Shown here: positions 34,270-41,406 of the stretch, in pieces
Layout of the letters: each line of letters begins with the position of its first letter
Numbering within the stretch: the stretch's first letter is position 1
Origin: Pseudomonas sp. ANT_H4
GTDB lineage: Bacteria; Pseudomonadota; Gammaproteobacteria; Pseudomonadales; Pseudomonadaceae
Assembly: GCF_008369295.1 (NCBI RefSeq)
Contig: NZ_VOBG01000008.1
Coordinates: forward strand, 161,842 to 225,841
Length of the DNA stretch: 64,000 bases
Direction of reading: 5' to 3'
The notes under the pieces: generated by a model
Database searches by the model: none
The model's input: the letters and a program-made list of their open reading frames with translations, nothing else
Told to the model about the DNA's origin: nothing
Position numbers and translations under genes: made by a program

Positions 34270-34587
34270 ATGATGAGTAAAAAGCCGCTATGGACAAGGC
34301 AGCAGCTAGAAGATCTTGTGCACGTCTTGGCGCAGGATTCGAACAGGGTGGTGTTTCGTGAGCATTGCATGGAACGACTTTCCCAGCGCGGCGTCACTGT
34401 CACTGAAGCATTGCGCTGCTTGCGTCGAGGATCCATTACCAGGGGTCCCACGTATGACAAAAAACACAAGAATTTTGAGTTTAGGATGAGCGAGCCGCCT
34501 CCGCGCGATATCGTCTGCATGGTTGTGGCCGTAAATCCAAGTCCTGAGCCTGGCGAGCTGTTCGCTATCACGGTATGGGAGGTATGA
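34270..34587 (+). CDS. DUF4258 toxin-like protein
   Basis: A 105-residue DUF4258 protein (FREHCMERLSQRGVTVTEAL, then FRMSEPPPRDIVCMVVAV and LFAITVWEV), an RNase-like fold found in toxin-antitoxin pairs. The toxin gene comes first and the helix-turn-helix partner starts at its end. Start ATG 34270 follows AGGTATTC; the next codon is also ATG. Toxicity is inferred from family and gene pairing. Confidence 0.78.
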   Translation: MMSKKPLWTRQQLEDLVHVLAQDSNRVVFREHCMERLSQRGVTVTEALRCLRRGSITRGPTYDKKHKNFEFRMSEPPPRDIVCMVVAVNPSPEPGELFAITVWEV

Positions 34588-34589
34588 AA

Positions 34590-35027
34590 ATGTACAAGTA
34601 CACAGGTAGCGGCCTGGATGGCATCTTCCTGAAAAATGGATATACGATTGTTCAGACGTCGTACGGTCCAGGCGTGCGAATCGATGACGTAGACGGACTA
34701 CACCGCGCCATTGCGCGGGACGTCATTCGCCAAAGAACCCCAATGACGGGCCACCAATTTCGCTTTTTGCGAAAAGAACAAGACCTGATCCAAGAAGAAG
34801 CCGCAGCAATTTTTCGGGTGGACGTTCAGACGATTGCTAACTGGGAGAAGCGTGGCGTGGAGGAGATCCCCGGACCTCCCGATGTGGCAATGCGAGCCTT
34901 TTACTCGGCATTCATTCACGCTAACTTCGGACCGATTCTGTTCGAGCCAAATGCCGAGGCACACGAAGGCGCAGCCTTTGAGAAAGATGGCGATACCTGG
35001 AAAGAATCAGTAGCGATGGCGGCTTAA
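34590..35027 (+). CDS. Helix-turn-helix antitoxin-like regulator
   Basis: A 145-residue protein starting at ATG 34590, seven bases after GGAGG (ATG 34584 touches that site). The N-terminal part (YTGSGLDGIFLKNGYTI, YGPGVRIDDVDGLHRAIA) resembles the MqsA/HigA-like antitoxin group. The HTH_XRE is at about 55-90 (TGHQFRFLRKEQDLIQEEAA, VDVQTIANWEKRG). It probably neutralises the DUF4258 protein and binds the two dyads upstream. Confidence 0.82.
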   Translation: MYKYTGSGLDGIFLKNGYTIVQTSYGPGVRIDDVDGLHRAIARDVIRQRTPMTGHQFRFLRKEQDLIQEEAAAIFRVDVQTIANWEKRGVEEIPGPPDVAMRAFYSAFIHANFGPILFEPNAEAHEGAAFEKDGDTWKESVAMAA

Positions 35028-35040
35028 AAAACCAACCATC

Positions 35041-35076
35041 ACAAGAAGCCCGGCCCAGCGCCGGGCTTCTTGTTTC
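35041..35076 (+). terminator. Terminator after the toxin-antitoxin pair
   Basis: Perfect 14-bp arms ACAAGAAGCCCGGC / GCCGGGCTTCTTGT with a 5-base loop, then TTTCTG. Confidence 0.8.
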
Positions 35077-35152
35077 TGCCCTTCCCTACCCCGCCAATGG
35101 TGGCTGTACGCCACGAATGGTAAAGTGCGGACTCAATTACGGGAGGGATACC

Positions 35153-35656
35153 ATGCGCTTGAAAACCTGCACTCTGCTTGCTGCTTTGACGTTGACTTTG
35201 GCAGGCTGCGTAGCACCACAACAAAAGACGCCGACCGCTGCGACCGCTGCCAAGGCGCCCCACGCGTTCAAGCCCATTGATTTCAAGTATGACCCGAAGT
35301 CTCCGGAGGCCATCAACTTCTCTCGCCAGTTAGATCTTCCGGCGTGGCAATGTGACCTTGAGGCAACGACCGGTAGCTATGCGGTTCGGTATAGCAATCG
35401 CCCAATGATTGCCGAGTACAGTAACTCGCTAATCGAATGCTTCAAGCATGCCAGAGCGCAGGGCGACGATGCTGTGAATCGCCTCAAGGCAGCTAAGGTG
35501 CCGGCCAAGCAAGCGGAGTTGAGCAAGGACCTGTATGCGAAATGGTCGGCTTACCTAACCACCATGAGCCCCTATCGCACCACAGACCAGCAAGCCAAAT
35601 CTGCATACCAAGCAGCGAAAGAAGCCCTGGCCACTGAGGTGAAGTTTTCTAACTAA
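35153..35656 (+). CDS. Lipoprotein (167 aa), lysogen-accessory candidate
   Basis: Starts at ATG 35153 behind GGGAGGG. The signal peptide ends LTLAGC, so Cys19 is lipidated. A flexible Ala/Thr/Pro segment follows (QQKTPTAATAAKAPH), then a helical domain with WQCDLEATTG and SLIECFKHARAQG, whose two cysteines may pair. It is a single-gene unit closed by a terminator, so it can be expressed independently of the lytic programme. Role unknown; superinfection exclusion is possible. Confidence 0.85.
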   Translation: MRLKTCTLLAALTLTLAGCVAPQQKTPTAATAAKAPHAFKPIDFKYDPKSPEAINFSRQLDLPAWQCDLEATTGSYAVRYSNRPMIAEYSNSLIECFKHARAQGDDAVNRLKAAKVPAKQAELSKDLYAKWSAYLTTMSPYRTTDQQAKSAYQAAKEALATEVKFSN

Positions 35657-35676
35657 TCCATCCGTCGCCACCGAAG

Positions 35677-35698
35677 CCCGCCTAGTGCGGGTTTTTTT
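35677..35698 (+). terminator. Terminator after the 35153 lipoprotein
   Basis: CCCGC-CTAGT-GCGGG followed by TTTTTTT. Confidence 0.82.
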
Positions 35699-35756
35699 GC
35701 GCCTCATTTACGCGAGAAGATGCCATGCCTTTATTTGCGCACTTAAACTCAAAAAT

Positions 35757-35798
35757 AAAGGTATTCCTGTTGACTATAAATAAAGGCTGCCCTATATT
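35757..35798 (+). promoter_or_regulatory. Second repressor-controlled early promoter (pL-like)
   Basis: TTGACT (35770-35775), 17-bp spacer, TATATT (35793-35798), an almost ideal sigma-70 promoter. Two degenerate CI-type sites cover it: AAAGG-TATT-CCTGT (35757-35770) over the -35 box and AAAGG-CTGC-CCTAT (35782-35795) in the spacer and -10 box, 25 bp apart. Confidence 0.8.
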
Positions 35799-35829
35799 TG
35801 ACCCATCGCAGCGAACCACTACTGCGACC

Positions 35830-35840
35830 CGCTCTTTAAA
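35830..35840 (+). promoter_or_regulatory. boxA-type antitermination element
   Basis: CGCTCTTTAAA matches the bacterial boxA consensus CGCTCTTTA. It lies about 25 bases after the predicted transcript start. In lambda, boxA is part of nut sites and binds NusB/NusE. Confidence 0.7.
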
Positions 35841-36160
35841 AACTTGATGGACGCCGAGCTGGCCGATGCATAGCCAGCGGACGTACCGCGCAACGGTACG
35901 CAGCGATTCGACCTCATGTCGGCGCTGGGCATAGGAGACCTCATTCGGAGGGCGTAGCTGGTGAAGCTGCGTGGTGGTGAGTAGGCGTATGGCTTATGGG
36001 GCCTTGACCCCTTGTCGCGCCGAAAGACATCAACGGGAAAGCGACCGTTGGCCTGTGCAAGGAGTAGAGATTGCCTGCCCGTTACCAATGGGCAGGACGC
36101 TCTCCAGAAAGCCTTGAGAAGGGTTTTGCGGAAAGCAGCGAATCTGATGATCCACAGGAG
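35841..36160 (+). ncRNA. Structured untranslated early leader
   Basis: About 320 bases without a plus-strand gene between boxA and the 36167 start. Hairpins include CGTACCG-CGCAA-CGGTACG (35882-35900) and CCTGCCC-N9-GGGCAGG (36074-36096). It could be a nut-like or put-like leader RNA that modifies RNA polymerase, or a separate small RNA. No riboswitch family is recognised. Confidence 0.5.
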
Positions 36161-36166
36161 AAAGCA

Positions 36167-36487
36167 ATGAAACCAGTAAGTAGTCGCGCAAAGTCTCCGC
36201 ATCGCAATGGGACCGAAGTTCTCGTTGTTGATTATCAAGGCAAGCAGATGAGGGCTACGGTGACCCAGGACCACGGCGGGGCCGGATGGGATGATGCTTC
36301 GACCGTTGAAGGCTGCGATGTTCAAATCAACCTGATTGTCTCTAGATCTGTCGTAGCTAAAGAGGTGAAGGAAATGCTTGATGATTCCAAGCATGGAAAC
36401 AACATGCTGTTCATCTGTCGAACCTTCAACATAAAAAGAGATGTCATGACGGCGCTCGGGTTTGCCCCTGGAGCCATGACTGCTTAA
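36167..36487 (+). CDS. Hypothetical early protein (106 aa)
   Basis: First gene after the structured leader, starting at ATG 36167 behind AGGAGA. It contains GTEVLVVDYQGKQMRATVTQ, a likely SH3-like beta region, then CDVQINLIVSRSVVAKEVKE. No family is recognised. As the first gene of a repressor-controlled operon it may act very early. Confidence 0.68.
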   Translation: MKPVSSRAKSPHRNGTEVLVVDYQGKQMRATVTQDHGGAGWDDASTVEGCDVQINLIVSRSVVAKEVKEMLDDSKHGNNMLFICRTFNIKRDVMTALGFAPGAMTA

Positions 36488-36538
36488 TGCTGCAAGCTGT
36501 CAATGATACGATCCCTCCTTTGACATGGAGGGATTGCT

Positions 36539-36886
36539 ATGAGGATCGCGGCTTTAGGATTGGCAGTAGCATTGTTATCGGGATGCACAACGCCTTCTGA
36601 TCTTTTGAGTGGCGCGCCAGAGCTTTCGGCGACTACCAAGAAGAGCCCGAAGGCCTATGCATTATGTGTGTTCCCTGCATGGCAGGATTATCGCTCCAGC
36701 TCAATCATGAGCGAGACGGCCGACGGCTATCGAGTCGTTGCGGGGAGCGAAATGAATGGTCAGACAGACGACGTGCTTGATATCAAGCTGAGCTCCACCG
36801 GCAGCGCCGTAAAGCTCTATCAGCGCATGGCGTGGCAACAGGTCGGGCGCGGCGACTTGAGGCGATCGTTTAATAGTTGCTTGTAA
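36539..36886 (+). CDS. Small lipoprotein (115 aa) upstream of the gpI paralogue
   Basis: Starts at ATG 36539 behind GGAGGG. The signal MRIAALGLAVALLSGC gives lipidated Cys16. The mature part has LCVFPAWQDY and ends SFNSCL, so two further cysteines may form a disulphide. It is followed by a terminator and then by the second tail-assembly-I gene. The late operon also has a lipoprotein next to gene I. Confidence 0.82.
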   Translation: MRIAALGLAVALLSGCTTPSDLLSGAPELSATTKKSPKAYALCVFPAWQDYRSSSIMSETADGYRVVAGSEMNGQTDDVLDIKLSSTGSAVKLYQRMAWQQVGRGDLRRSFNSCL

Positions 36887-36905
36887 ATTGCTTAACGGCA
36901 CAGAG

Positions 36906-36927
36906 CCGCCTACGGGCGGTTTTTTTA
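36906..36927 (+). terminator. Terminator after the 36539 lipoprotein
   Basis: CCGCC-TACG-GGCGG followed by TTTTTTT. Confidence 0.8.
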
Positions 36928-36943
36928 CATCTGGAGAAAAGCA

Positions 36944-37525
36944 ATGTCAGCATTGACTATTGAATATTCGCCGCTCGAAACAATACGGCTAGGCGGCCTG
37001 CTGCGGCAATTTGGAAAAGAATACAGGCTTTCCATTCGTAGTCCGGCAGAGGCCATTAAAGCACTCTGCGTTCAGATCCCAGGCTTCGAGCGCTTTCTGT
37101 CGAACGCGAAGTCGCGAGGACTTGAGTTCGCAGTCTTTCGCGGAAAGAAAAATATTGGTGAGGGCGAGCTGGGGTTTCAAGGCCGGGGCGTCATCAGAGT
37201 CGTTCCGGTGGTAACCGGAAGCAAGAGAGCTGGTCTTTTACAGACCATCGTCGGGGCAATTTTGATTGCTGTGTCATTCATCCCTGGGTTTCAAGTGTTA
37301 ATGCCTGTGGGTATCGGCCTTGTCGCCGGCGGCGTAATCCAAATGCTGAGCCCTCAGGCCAGCGGACTCAAGACCAGCGCCGCACCGGAGAACACCCCCG
37401 GCTACGCCTTTGGTAGCGCCAAGAACACCACGGCATCCGGTAACCCGGTACCGCTCTGCTACGGCAAGCGTCGGGTTGGCGGGGCGATCATCAGTGCCGC
37501 CATTTATGCCGAAGACCAGATGTAG
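36944..37525 (+). CDS. Second tail assembly protein I (paralogue in the early region)
   Basis: A 193-residue gpI-like protein starting at ATG 36944 behind GGAGAAAA. It matches the late copy at 4214-4810: 34 consecutive residues near the N-terminus are identical, and 70 of the last 71. The first 29 residues, positions around 70-95 and the hydrophobic hairpin (VGAILIAVSFIPGFQ) differ. Strand, distance from the tail operon and the lipoprotein neighbour suggest a copied gene with a different expression programme. It might interfere with tails of related phages or supply an alternative tip. Confidence 0.88.
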   Translation: MSALTIEYSPLETIRLGGLLRQFGKEYRLSIRSPAEAIKALCVQIPGFERFLSNAKSRGLEFAVFRGKKNIGEGELGFQGRGVIRVVPVVTGSKRAGLLQTIVGAILIAVSFIPGFQVLMPVGIGLVAGGVIQMLSPQASGLKTSAAPENTPGYAFGSAKNTTASGNPVPLCYGKRRVGGAIISAAIYAEDQM

Positions 37526-37670
37526 ATTTTCCTCACTCTTACCTCCCCTACAGCCCCTCCCCTTTGAACTGATACGCCCGGCATGCCGACGCATCGGTCA
37601 ACACGACATTTGATTCAAGCCAGTGACCGACGCCGCTTATCTCGCGGGTCACGGCGGAAAGCATCACTGA

Positions 37671-37694
37671 AGCCCATTCATTGAGTGGGCTTTG
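37671..37694 (+). terminator. Weak hairpin after the gpI paralogue
   Basis: AGCCCA-N9-TGGGCT followed only by TTGGG. A possible attenuator rather than a full terminator. Confidence 0.35.
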
Positions 37695-37719
37695 GGATGA
37701 CAACCAAGAGGTGCTTGAT

Positions 37720-38079
37720 ATGCCGAAACGGGCCTATGAGTGCGATGCCTGCAACGAGGTTCACGAGTACGAATCATCGGCGGAAGACTGTTGTAGGCCC
37801 CAGGTCAACGAGGTCTGGCTCTGCGACGTTTGTGAGGAATCGCACGATGACGAGGAAGACGCTGAAAAATGCTGCATCGGGAAGGTCAAGGCGCGCGGTA
37901 TTGAAACCGTTCGCTGCCCTTCCTGCTTCCGAGATCAAGAACTTGTCCGGCACGCCGTCGAGATCGAGGTTGCCGGGCACTGCTCAGAATGCAACCCGCA
38001 CTTCTCAATAGACGACACATTCAAGATTGGCGACATGGTTGAGCAGCAAATAGCTGAAAACCTTGAACGCTTGATGTGA
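37720..38079 (+). CDS. Multi-zinc-ribbon protein (119 aa)
   Basis: Starts at ATG 37720 behind AGAGG. Four CxxC knuckles (CDAC, CDVC, CPSC, CSEC) and two CC pairs in the repeats SAEDCC and DAEKCC suggest two tandem zinc ribbons and a third distal one. The middle is very acidic (EESHDDEEDAEK). A nucleic-acid or protein-binding early factor is possible; no function is known. Confidence 0.75.
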   Translation: MPKRAYECDACNEVHEYESSAEDCCRPQVNEVWLCDVCEESHDDEEDAEKCCIGKVKARGIETVRCPSCFRDQELVRHAVEIEVAGHCSECNPHFSIDDTFKIGDMVEQQIAENLERLM

Positions 38080-38140
38080 CAACCAACGCCAACGACAGCC
38101 TGTCGCTAACTGCCCGGTCACCTGCGTGCCGAAGCGCAGG

Positions 38141-38239
38141 CTGTATCGGTCTGCACTCAGCGATAGCTCAGCAAGGAAGAGCGCCTTGAGTGGGAGCCAT
38201 GCCGGGTTCGAATCCCGACCTGAGTGCAGACCGATACAG
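38141..38239 (+). ncRNA. tRNA-like element closed by a perfect 20-bp stem
   Basis: Arms 38141-38160 and 38220-38239 are perfectly complementary (20 bp). The 59-base interior has a D-arm-like hairpin (GCTC-AGCAAGGAA-GAGC) and a T-arm (CGGG-TTCGAAT-CCCG). The anticodon arm is too short to be standard, and two extra bases separate acceptor and D stem. It is not a normal tRNA. A transcribed tRNA mimic, tRNA relic or processing signal are all possible. Confidence 0.65.
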
Positions 38240-38553
38240 AAGTGGCGCCCAGCTTCAATGGGCGCGGTTAACGAAGTACCTGTGGCCGTCCCTTCCCTCG
38301 ATACAGGGGGTAAACGAATTGCGCCGCTGGATGGGTCCACGCCAAGCCAGCTGTCGGGGTAGCGTCCGGCCTTCTGCATCACCTCGTCCAGTTGGCCAGG
38401 TCGTTTATCGCGACGTCAGCGCTGGAGCCGGACAGCGTAACCGGCACCTTTCCCCCGCCTCTACCCGTCAGCACTCCTCCCCCGCGCCCATCGGCAACCA
38501 GCGGGAGGCATGAGTATTGACGAATACAGGTGAACCAAAAATCGGAGTTGACC
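38240..38553. other. Non-coding stretch after the tRNA-like element
   Basis: About 310 bases. One perfect hairpin GCGCCCA-GCTTCAA-TGGGCGC (38245-38265) without a U-run is seen, and a 7-codon frame MSIDEYR (about 38510-38533). No other gene or known RNA is recognised. Confidence 0.45.
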
Positions 38554-39012
38554 ATGAAACAGCAAACGAACCGTATCCGTATGGCTAATGAAATTTTCGA
38601 CGCAAGCATGCTCAGTGGCAACTTCCTCGGCGGTTTCAATTCCCGAGTGCATGGTGTTGAGCGCCATGCCGCGGCTGATGGCCCGTCGCGCTTTGAGCGT
38701 GGGCAGGGCTGGGACAAAGCGGACGAGCTGGTGCGCACCGGTCAGATCTACTTCATCCACCCGTTCCCGCACGGCCACTGCAAGCAAAGCGGCTTCGTCT
38801 ACGGCGGCACCTGGGCCTGCAACACCTGCCGCACTGACGGATTCCAGAAACCGTGGTGGGCCATCCGCGTGATGAAAGACGGCAGCGCGTGGTGCGTTAC
38901 CGGCGAAGGGTTTGAAGACCTGCAGTCGTCCGCAAATTACGCATTCGGCGATACCCGCGAAGAAGCACTCAGCGCCTACGCCGAACTGATGAATCAGCCT
39001 GTCGCCGCCTAA
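38554..39012 (+). CDS. Hypothetical early protein (152 aa)
   Basis: Starts at ATG 38554 behind GGAG. It has a region with cysteine and histidine residues (FPHGHCKQSGFVYG, WACNTCRTDGF), perhaps a zinc-binding fold, and a helical C-terminus (EEALSAYAELMNQPVAA). No family is recognised. It is first in a run of small genes. Confidence 0.72.
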   Translation: MKQQTNRIRMANEIFDASMLSGNFLGGFNSRVHGVERHAAADGPSRFERGQGWDKADELVRTGQIYFIHPFPHGHCKQSGFVYGGTWACNTCRTDGFQKPWWAIRVMKDGSAWCVTGEGFEDLQSSANYAFGDTREEALSAYAELMNQPVAA

Positions 39013-39034
39013 CCGGGCGAACCAACGAACGGAG
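39006..39034 (+). repeat. Intergenic linker repeat, copy 1
   Basis: A 29-bp stop-codon-to-ribosome-site linker. Its partner at 39226-39254 is identical at 27 of 29 positions. Both carry the end of one gene and the GGAG for the next. Confidence 0.8.
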
Positions 39035-39040
39035 TCATTC

Positions 39041-39232
39041 ATGAGCGAGCAACGAAAGCCATATCCACGGTCGGCGGACAACTCTGACCAGATGAACCTG
39101 CCCGAGGGCAAAACCTGCGGCGACTGCGTGCATTGCCGACGCTGCACGTTGATGTTCGGCCATATCCCTGCTGATGAGGTTTGCGACTGGAGCCCTTCGC
39201 GCTTTCGTGAAGCCGTCATAGCCACCGCCTAA
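39041..39232 (+). CDS. Cysteine-rich small protein (63 aa)
   Basis: Contains KTCGDCVHCRRCTLMFG with four cysteines and a further C in EVCDWSPSRF, suggesting one bound metal. Starts at ATG 39041, after GGAG in the linker repeat. Similar small cysteine proteins occur in phage early operons; function unknown. Confidence 0.75.
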   Translation: MSEQRKPYPRSADNSDQMNLPEGKTCGDCVHCRRCTLMFGHIPADEVCDWSPSRFREAVIATA

Positions 39233-39254
39233 CCGGGTGAACCAACGAATGGAG
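39226..39254 (+). repeat. Intergenic linker repeat, copy 2
   Basis: Second copy of the 29-bp linker, differing at two positions from that at 39006. It suggests duplication of small gene cassettes. Confidence 0.8.
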
Positions 39255-39260
39255 AGAGTC

Positions 39261-39503
39261 ATGAGCATTCAAGACGGAGGCCCAGCCTTCCCGGTCGCTG
39301 AATACGACCACATGGTTTTTCAGCCAGCGACTGTTTCCGAAACGAAGCGTGATCTGTCCGGGATGAGCCTGCGCGACTACTTCGCTGCCAAGGCAATGCA
39401 GGGGTGGACGGCAAACCCGCTGCCTAATGATTCGTCGATTAAAAACGTTGCTGAATGGGCATATCGCCAAGCCGACGCCATGCTCGCCGCCCGTTCCGCC
39501 TAA
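39261..39503 (+). CDS. Phage early protein with GMSLRDYFAAKAM motif (80 aa)
   Basis: Starts at ATG 39261 behind GGAG. It opens MSIQDGGPAFPVAEYD and contains LSGMSLRDYFAAKAMQGW, then WAYRQADAMLAAR. This pattern is widespread in phages of enterics and pseudomonads. No role is known. Confidence 0.8.
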   Translation: MSIQDGGPAFPVAEYDHMVFQPATVSETKRDLSGMSLRDYFAAKAMQGWTANPLPNDSSIKNVAEWAYRQADAMLAARSA

Positions 39504-39524
39504 CCCCAAACACTGGAGGTCGCC

Positions 39525-39851
39525 ATGGCAACCCTCAAAGCATTGCGCGAATCACAGCGCAAGCTGGACGAACTCGCGGCCGTGGTCCGCGATTCAGTAA
39601 AGCCTGTTTCTGGCTGGATCAAATGCAGTGACAGGCTGCCGGGTTTCCCGATTGAGGTAATCGTGGCTTACCACTCCGACGCTGATGGCGAGCCATGCCT
39701 GGATACGGGCTTGGCAATTCTTCACCCGGACGGAATCTGGCGCGGCGCTGGTGTGTTCTACCAGCTTGGACAGGTTCAAAAGTTCGCTATCCGGGAATGC
39801 ATTAAAAAAGTAACCCACTGGCAGCCACTCCCCGCCCCGCCCACCGAATAA
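39525..39851 (+). CDS. DUF551-containing phage protein (108 aa)
   Basis: The N-terminal helix (LRESQRKLDELAAVVRD) leads to a DUF551 domain with GWIKCSDRLPGFPIEVIVAY and the closing VTHWQPLPAPP. DUF551 proteins are common in phage early operons. Function unknown. Confidence 0.85.
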   Translation: MATLKALRESQRKLDELAAVVRDSVKPVSGWIKCSDRLPGFPIEVIVAYHSDADGEPCLDTGLAILHPDGIWRGAGVFYQLGQVQKFAIRECIKKVTHWQPLPAPPTE

Positions 39852-39870
39852 CGCCACTGTGGAGGCATCT

Positions 39871-40131
39871 ATGGCCCGCACTTACGAATATTGGACGGTC
39901 AAGGATGGCGAGGACATTGCCGTCAACCTGACCGTTATCTCTTTCTCGGCCTCGAAAGGCAACTTCAGCTCGCAGGCCGCTGATCCCGATGAGTATCACG
40001 GGCACTGCGAAATCGAGTGGGAATCGAAAGACGACACCAGCTTCATGACTGAATCTGAGATCGCCTCGATGGAAGAGTGGCTTGTGAATGAGCATTCCGA
40101 GTACCTGGCCGATCAGGACTACTACGACTAA
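39871..40131 (+). CDS. Acidic small protein (86 aa)
   Basis: Starts at ATG 39871 behind GGAGG. It opens MARTYEYWTVKDGEDIAVN and ends in a very acidic helix (EEWLVNEHSEYLADQDYYD). The net charge is strongly negative. DNA mimicry would be one idea, but there is no other support. Confidence 0.7.
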   Translation: MARTYEYWTVKDGEDIAVNLTVISFSASKGNFSSQAADPDEYHGHCEIEWESKDDTSFMTESEIASMEEWLVNEHSEYLADQDYYD

Positions 40132-40152
40132 CCCGCCACCCTGGAGGCGACT

Positions 40153-40590
40153 ATGAACGCAGCATTGAAGATATGCCAGGAGCGTTTCGACGCTCAGTTG
40201 CCTCCAGAGGTCAGCGAGGCGAACCCGGAACAGGAGTGGCTGGAACACTCGGCGGAACAGTTGGTGTGCGGCATGGACATCAAGTGGAAGCGCCGCTTCG
40301 GCCAGCCGCAGGTGGTGACGTTCGACCGGTTCTGTACGGTGTTGCAAGGCCACCTGAACCAGCGCCAGATCGACGACCTGGACCAGCGCGATTCATTCGC
40401 CAGGCTGTTCCTGTCTTCGATCCTGGGCAGCCAGGCCGACTCGCGCGGTCACGCTGCTGACCTGATCGGCCAGCCCCGCCCCATCGAAGCCGCCGAGAAG
40501 GTCGCCATTGATCTGTTGAGGCCCTACGCCGCCGATGCAGTGGCAGCAGAACGGGAAGAGGCCGAAGACGATGTGGATACCGACCTATGA
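40153..40590 (+). CDS. Hypothetical early protein (145 aa)
   Basis: Starts at ATG 40153 behind GGAGG. Mainly helical: LEHSAEQLVCGMDIKWKRRF, FDRFCTVLQGHLNQRQIDDL. The tail is acidic (EREEAEDDVDTDL). Its stop overlaps the next start. No family is recognised. Confidence 0.72.
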   Translation: MNAALKICQERFDAQLPPEVSEANPEQEWLEHSAEQLVCGMDIKWKRRFGQPQVVTFDRFCTVLQGHLNQRQIDDLDQRDSFARLFLSSILGSQADSRGHAADLIGQPRPIEAAEKVAIDLLRPYAADAVAAEREEAEDDVDTDL

Positions 40591-40778
40591 GCCCGCACAT
40601 CCTGATCGATGAGGCGCTGGAGGCCCTGGCGCATCCTGCCAGCGAGCCCGGCGCCGAGGCAGTCGTACAGCGGATGATCATCAACATGCTCAAGGGCAAT
40701 GTGATCACCATCGAAGAGTTCAACCACTACTGCGGGCGCCTCAACAAGATCGTCTCCAGGCGCAAGGAGGCTGCATGA
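40587..40778 (+). CDS. Hypothetical early protein (63 aa)
   Basis: ATG 40587 overlaps the preceding stop as ATGA. All-helical, with VVQRMIINMLKGNVITIEEF and a basic end (IVSRRKEAA). Translationally coupled on both sides. Function unknown. Confidence 0.7.
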   Translation: MSPHILIDEALEALAHPASEPGAEAVVQRMIINMLKGNVITIEEFNHYCGRLNKIVSRRKEAA

Positions 40779-40912
40779 CCATCACCGCCGGATCATTCAA
40801 AGGCATCGCCGAAGCCCTGAGAAATCAGGGTTTCTTGTTTCTGGTAGACGTGAAATGGATCGAGCAGCCTTGCAAGTGTGCGGGCCGCTGGACTTGCAAG
40901 GTGAGCGTATGA
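40775..40912 (+). CDS. Microprotein with CKC-CK motif (45 aa)
   Basis: ATG 40775 overlaps the previous stop, and its stop overlaps ATG 40909, so it completes an unbroken chain. It reads MTITAGSFKGIAEAL, then LFLVDVKWIEQPCKCAGRW and TCKVSV; three cysteines may bind metal. Confidence 0.65.
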   Translation: MTITAGSFKGIAEALRNQGFLFLVDVKWIEQPCKCAGRWTCKVSV

Positions 40913-41406
40913 AGATTGATCTGACCAAAAAACCTGATGGCGCCACCCACATCAATCCGCATTCTGGCCTTTGGGTTAAGTGCTTCGGCGGAAACTCTGG
41001 AAGCTATCAGTTCTTCAAGGATGGTGAGTGGGAAATGGGTTTCGGGTGCATGAGCAACTCTTACCTTGAGATTGCCCAGCCAGACCCCTGGACCGGCGAA
41101 GGCCTGCCGCCTGTTGGTATTGAGCTTGAATGGAGATATGACGATCACGCCTGGAAGGTCGGGATGGCACTCTACATCGGCAGCGTATACGTGATCTTGA
41201 AAGCCAGTGATGGTGAGCAACATTACTACCTGGGCGATATGCAATTCCGACCAATCCGCACGCCAGAGCAGATCGCTGCGGATGAGCGGGAGCTTGCGAT
41301 CACGGACATTTGCGTGGTCATGGACAAGGACCCAAGTCGACCGCTTCTGCGTGAAAAAGCTGGAGTGCTTTACGACGCCGGCTACCGCAAACAGGTGGCG
41401 CCGTGA
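40909..41406 (+). CDS. Hypothetical early protein (165 aa)
   Basis: ATG 40909 overlaps the preceding stop. Opens MKIDLTKKPDGATHINPHSG and contains a beta-rich part rich in Trp and Tyr (VGIELEWRYDDHAWKVG) and a helical C-terminus (LLREKAGVLYDAGYRK). No family is recognised. Confidence 0.7.
   Translation: MKIDLTKKPDGATHINPHSGLWVKCFGGNSGSYQFFKDGEWEMGFGCMSNSYLEIAQPDPWTGEGLPPVGIELEWRYDDHAWKVGMALYIGSVYVILKASDGEQHYYLGDMQFRPIRTPEQIAADERELAITDICVVMDKDPSRPLLREKAGVLYDAGYRKQVAP

Noticed and set aside
35819..36394. Minus-strand frame of 191 codons over the early leader
   Set aside because: No ribosome site; it covers the boxA leader and part of a better plus-strand gene.
38155..38228. Functional tRNA gene
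   Set aside because: Two extra bases between acceptor and D stem and an anticodon arm too short to pair; only a tRNA-like element can be supported.
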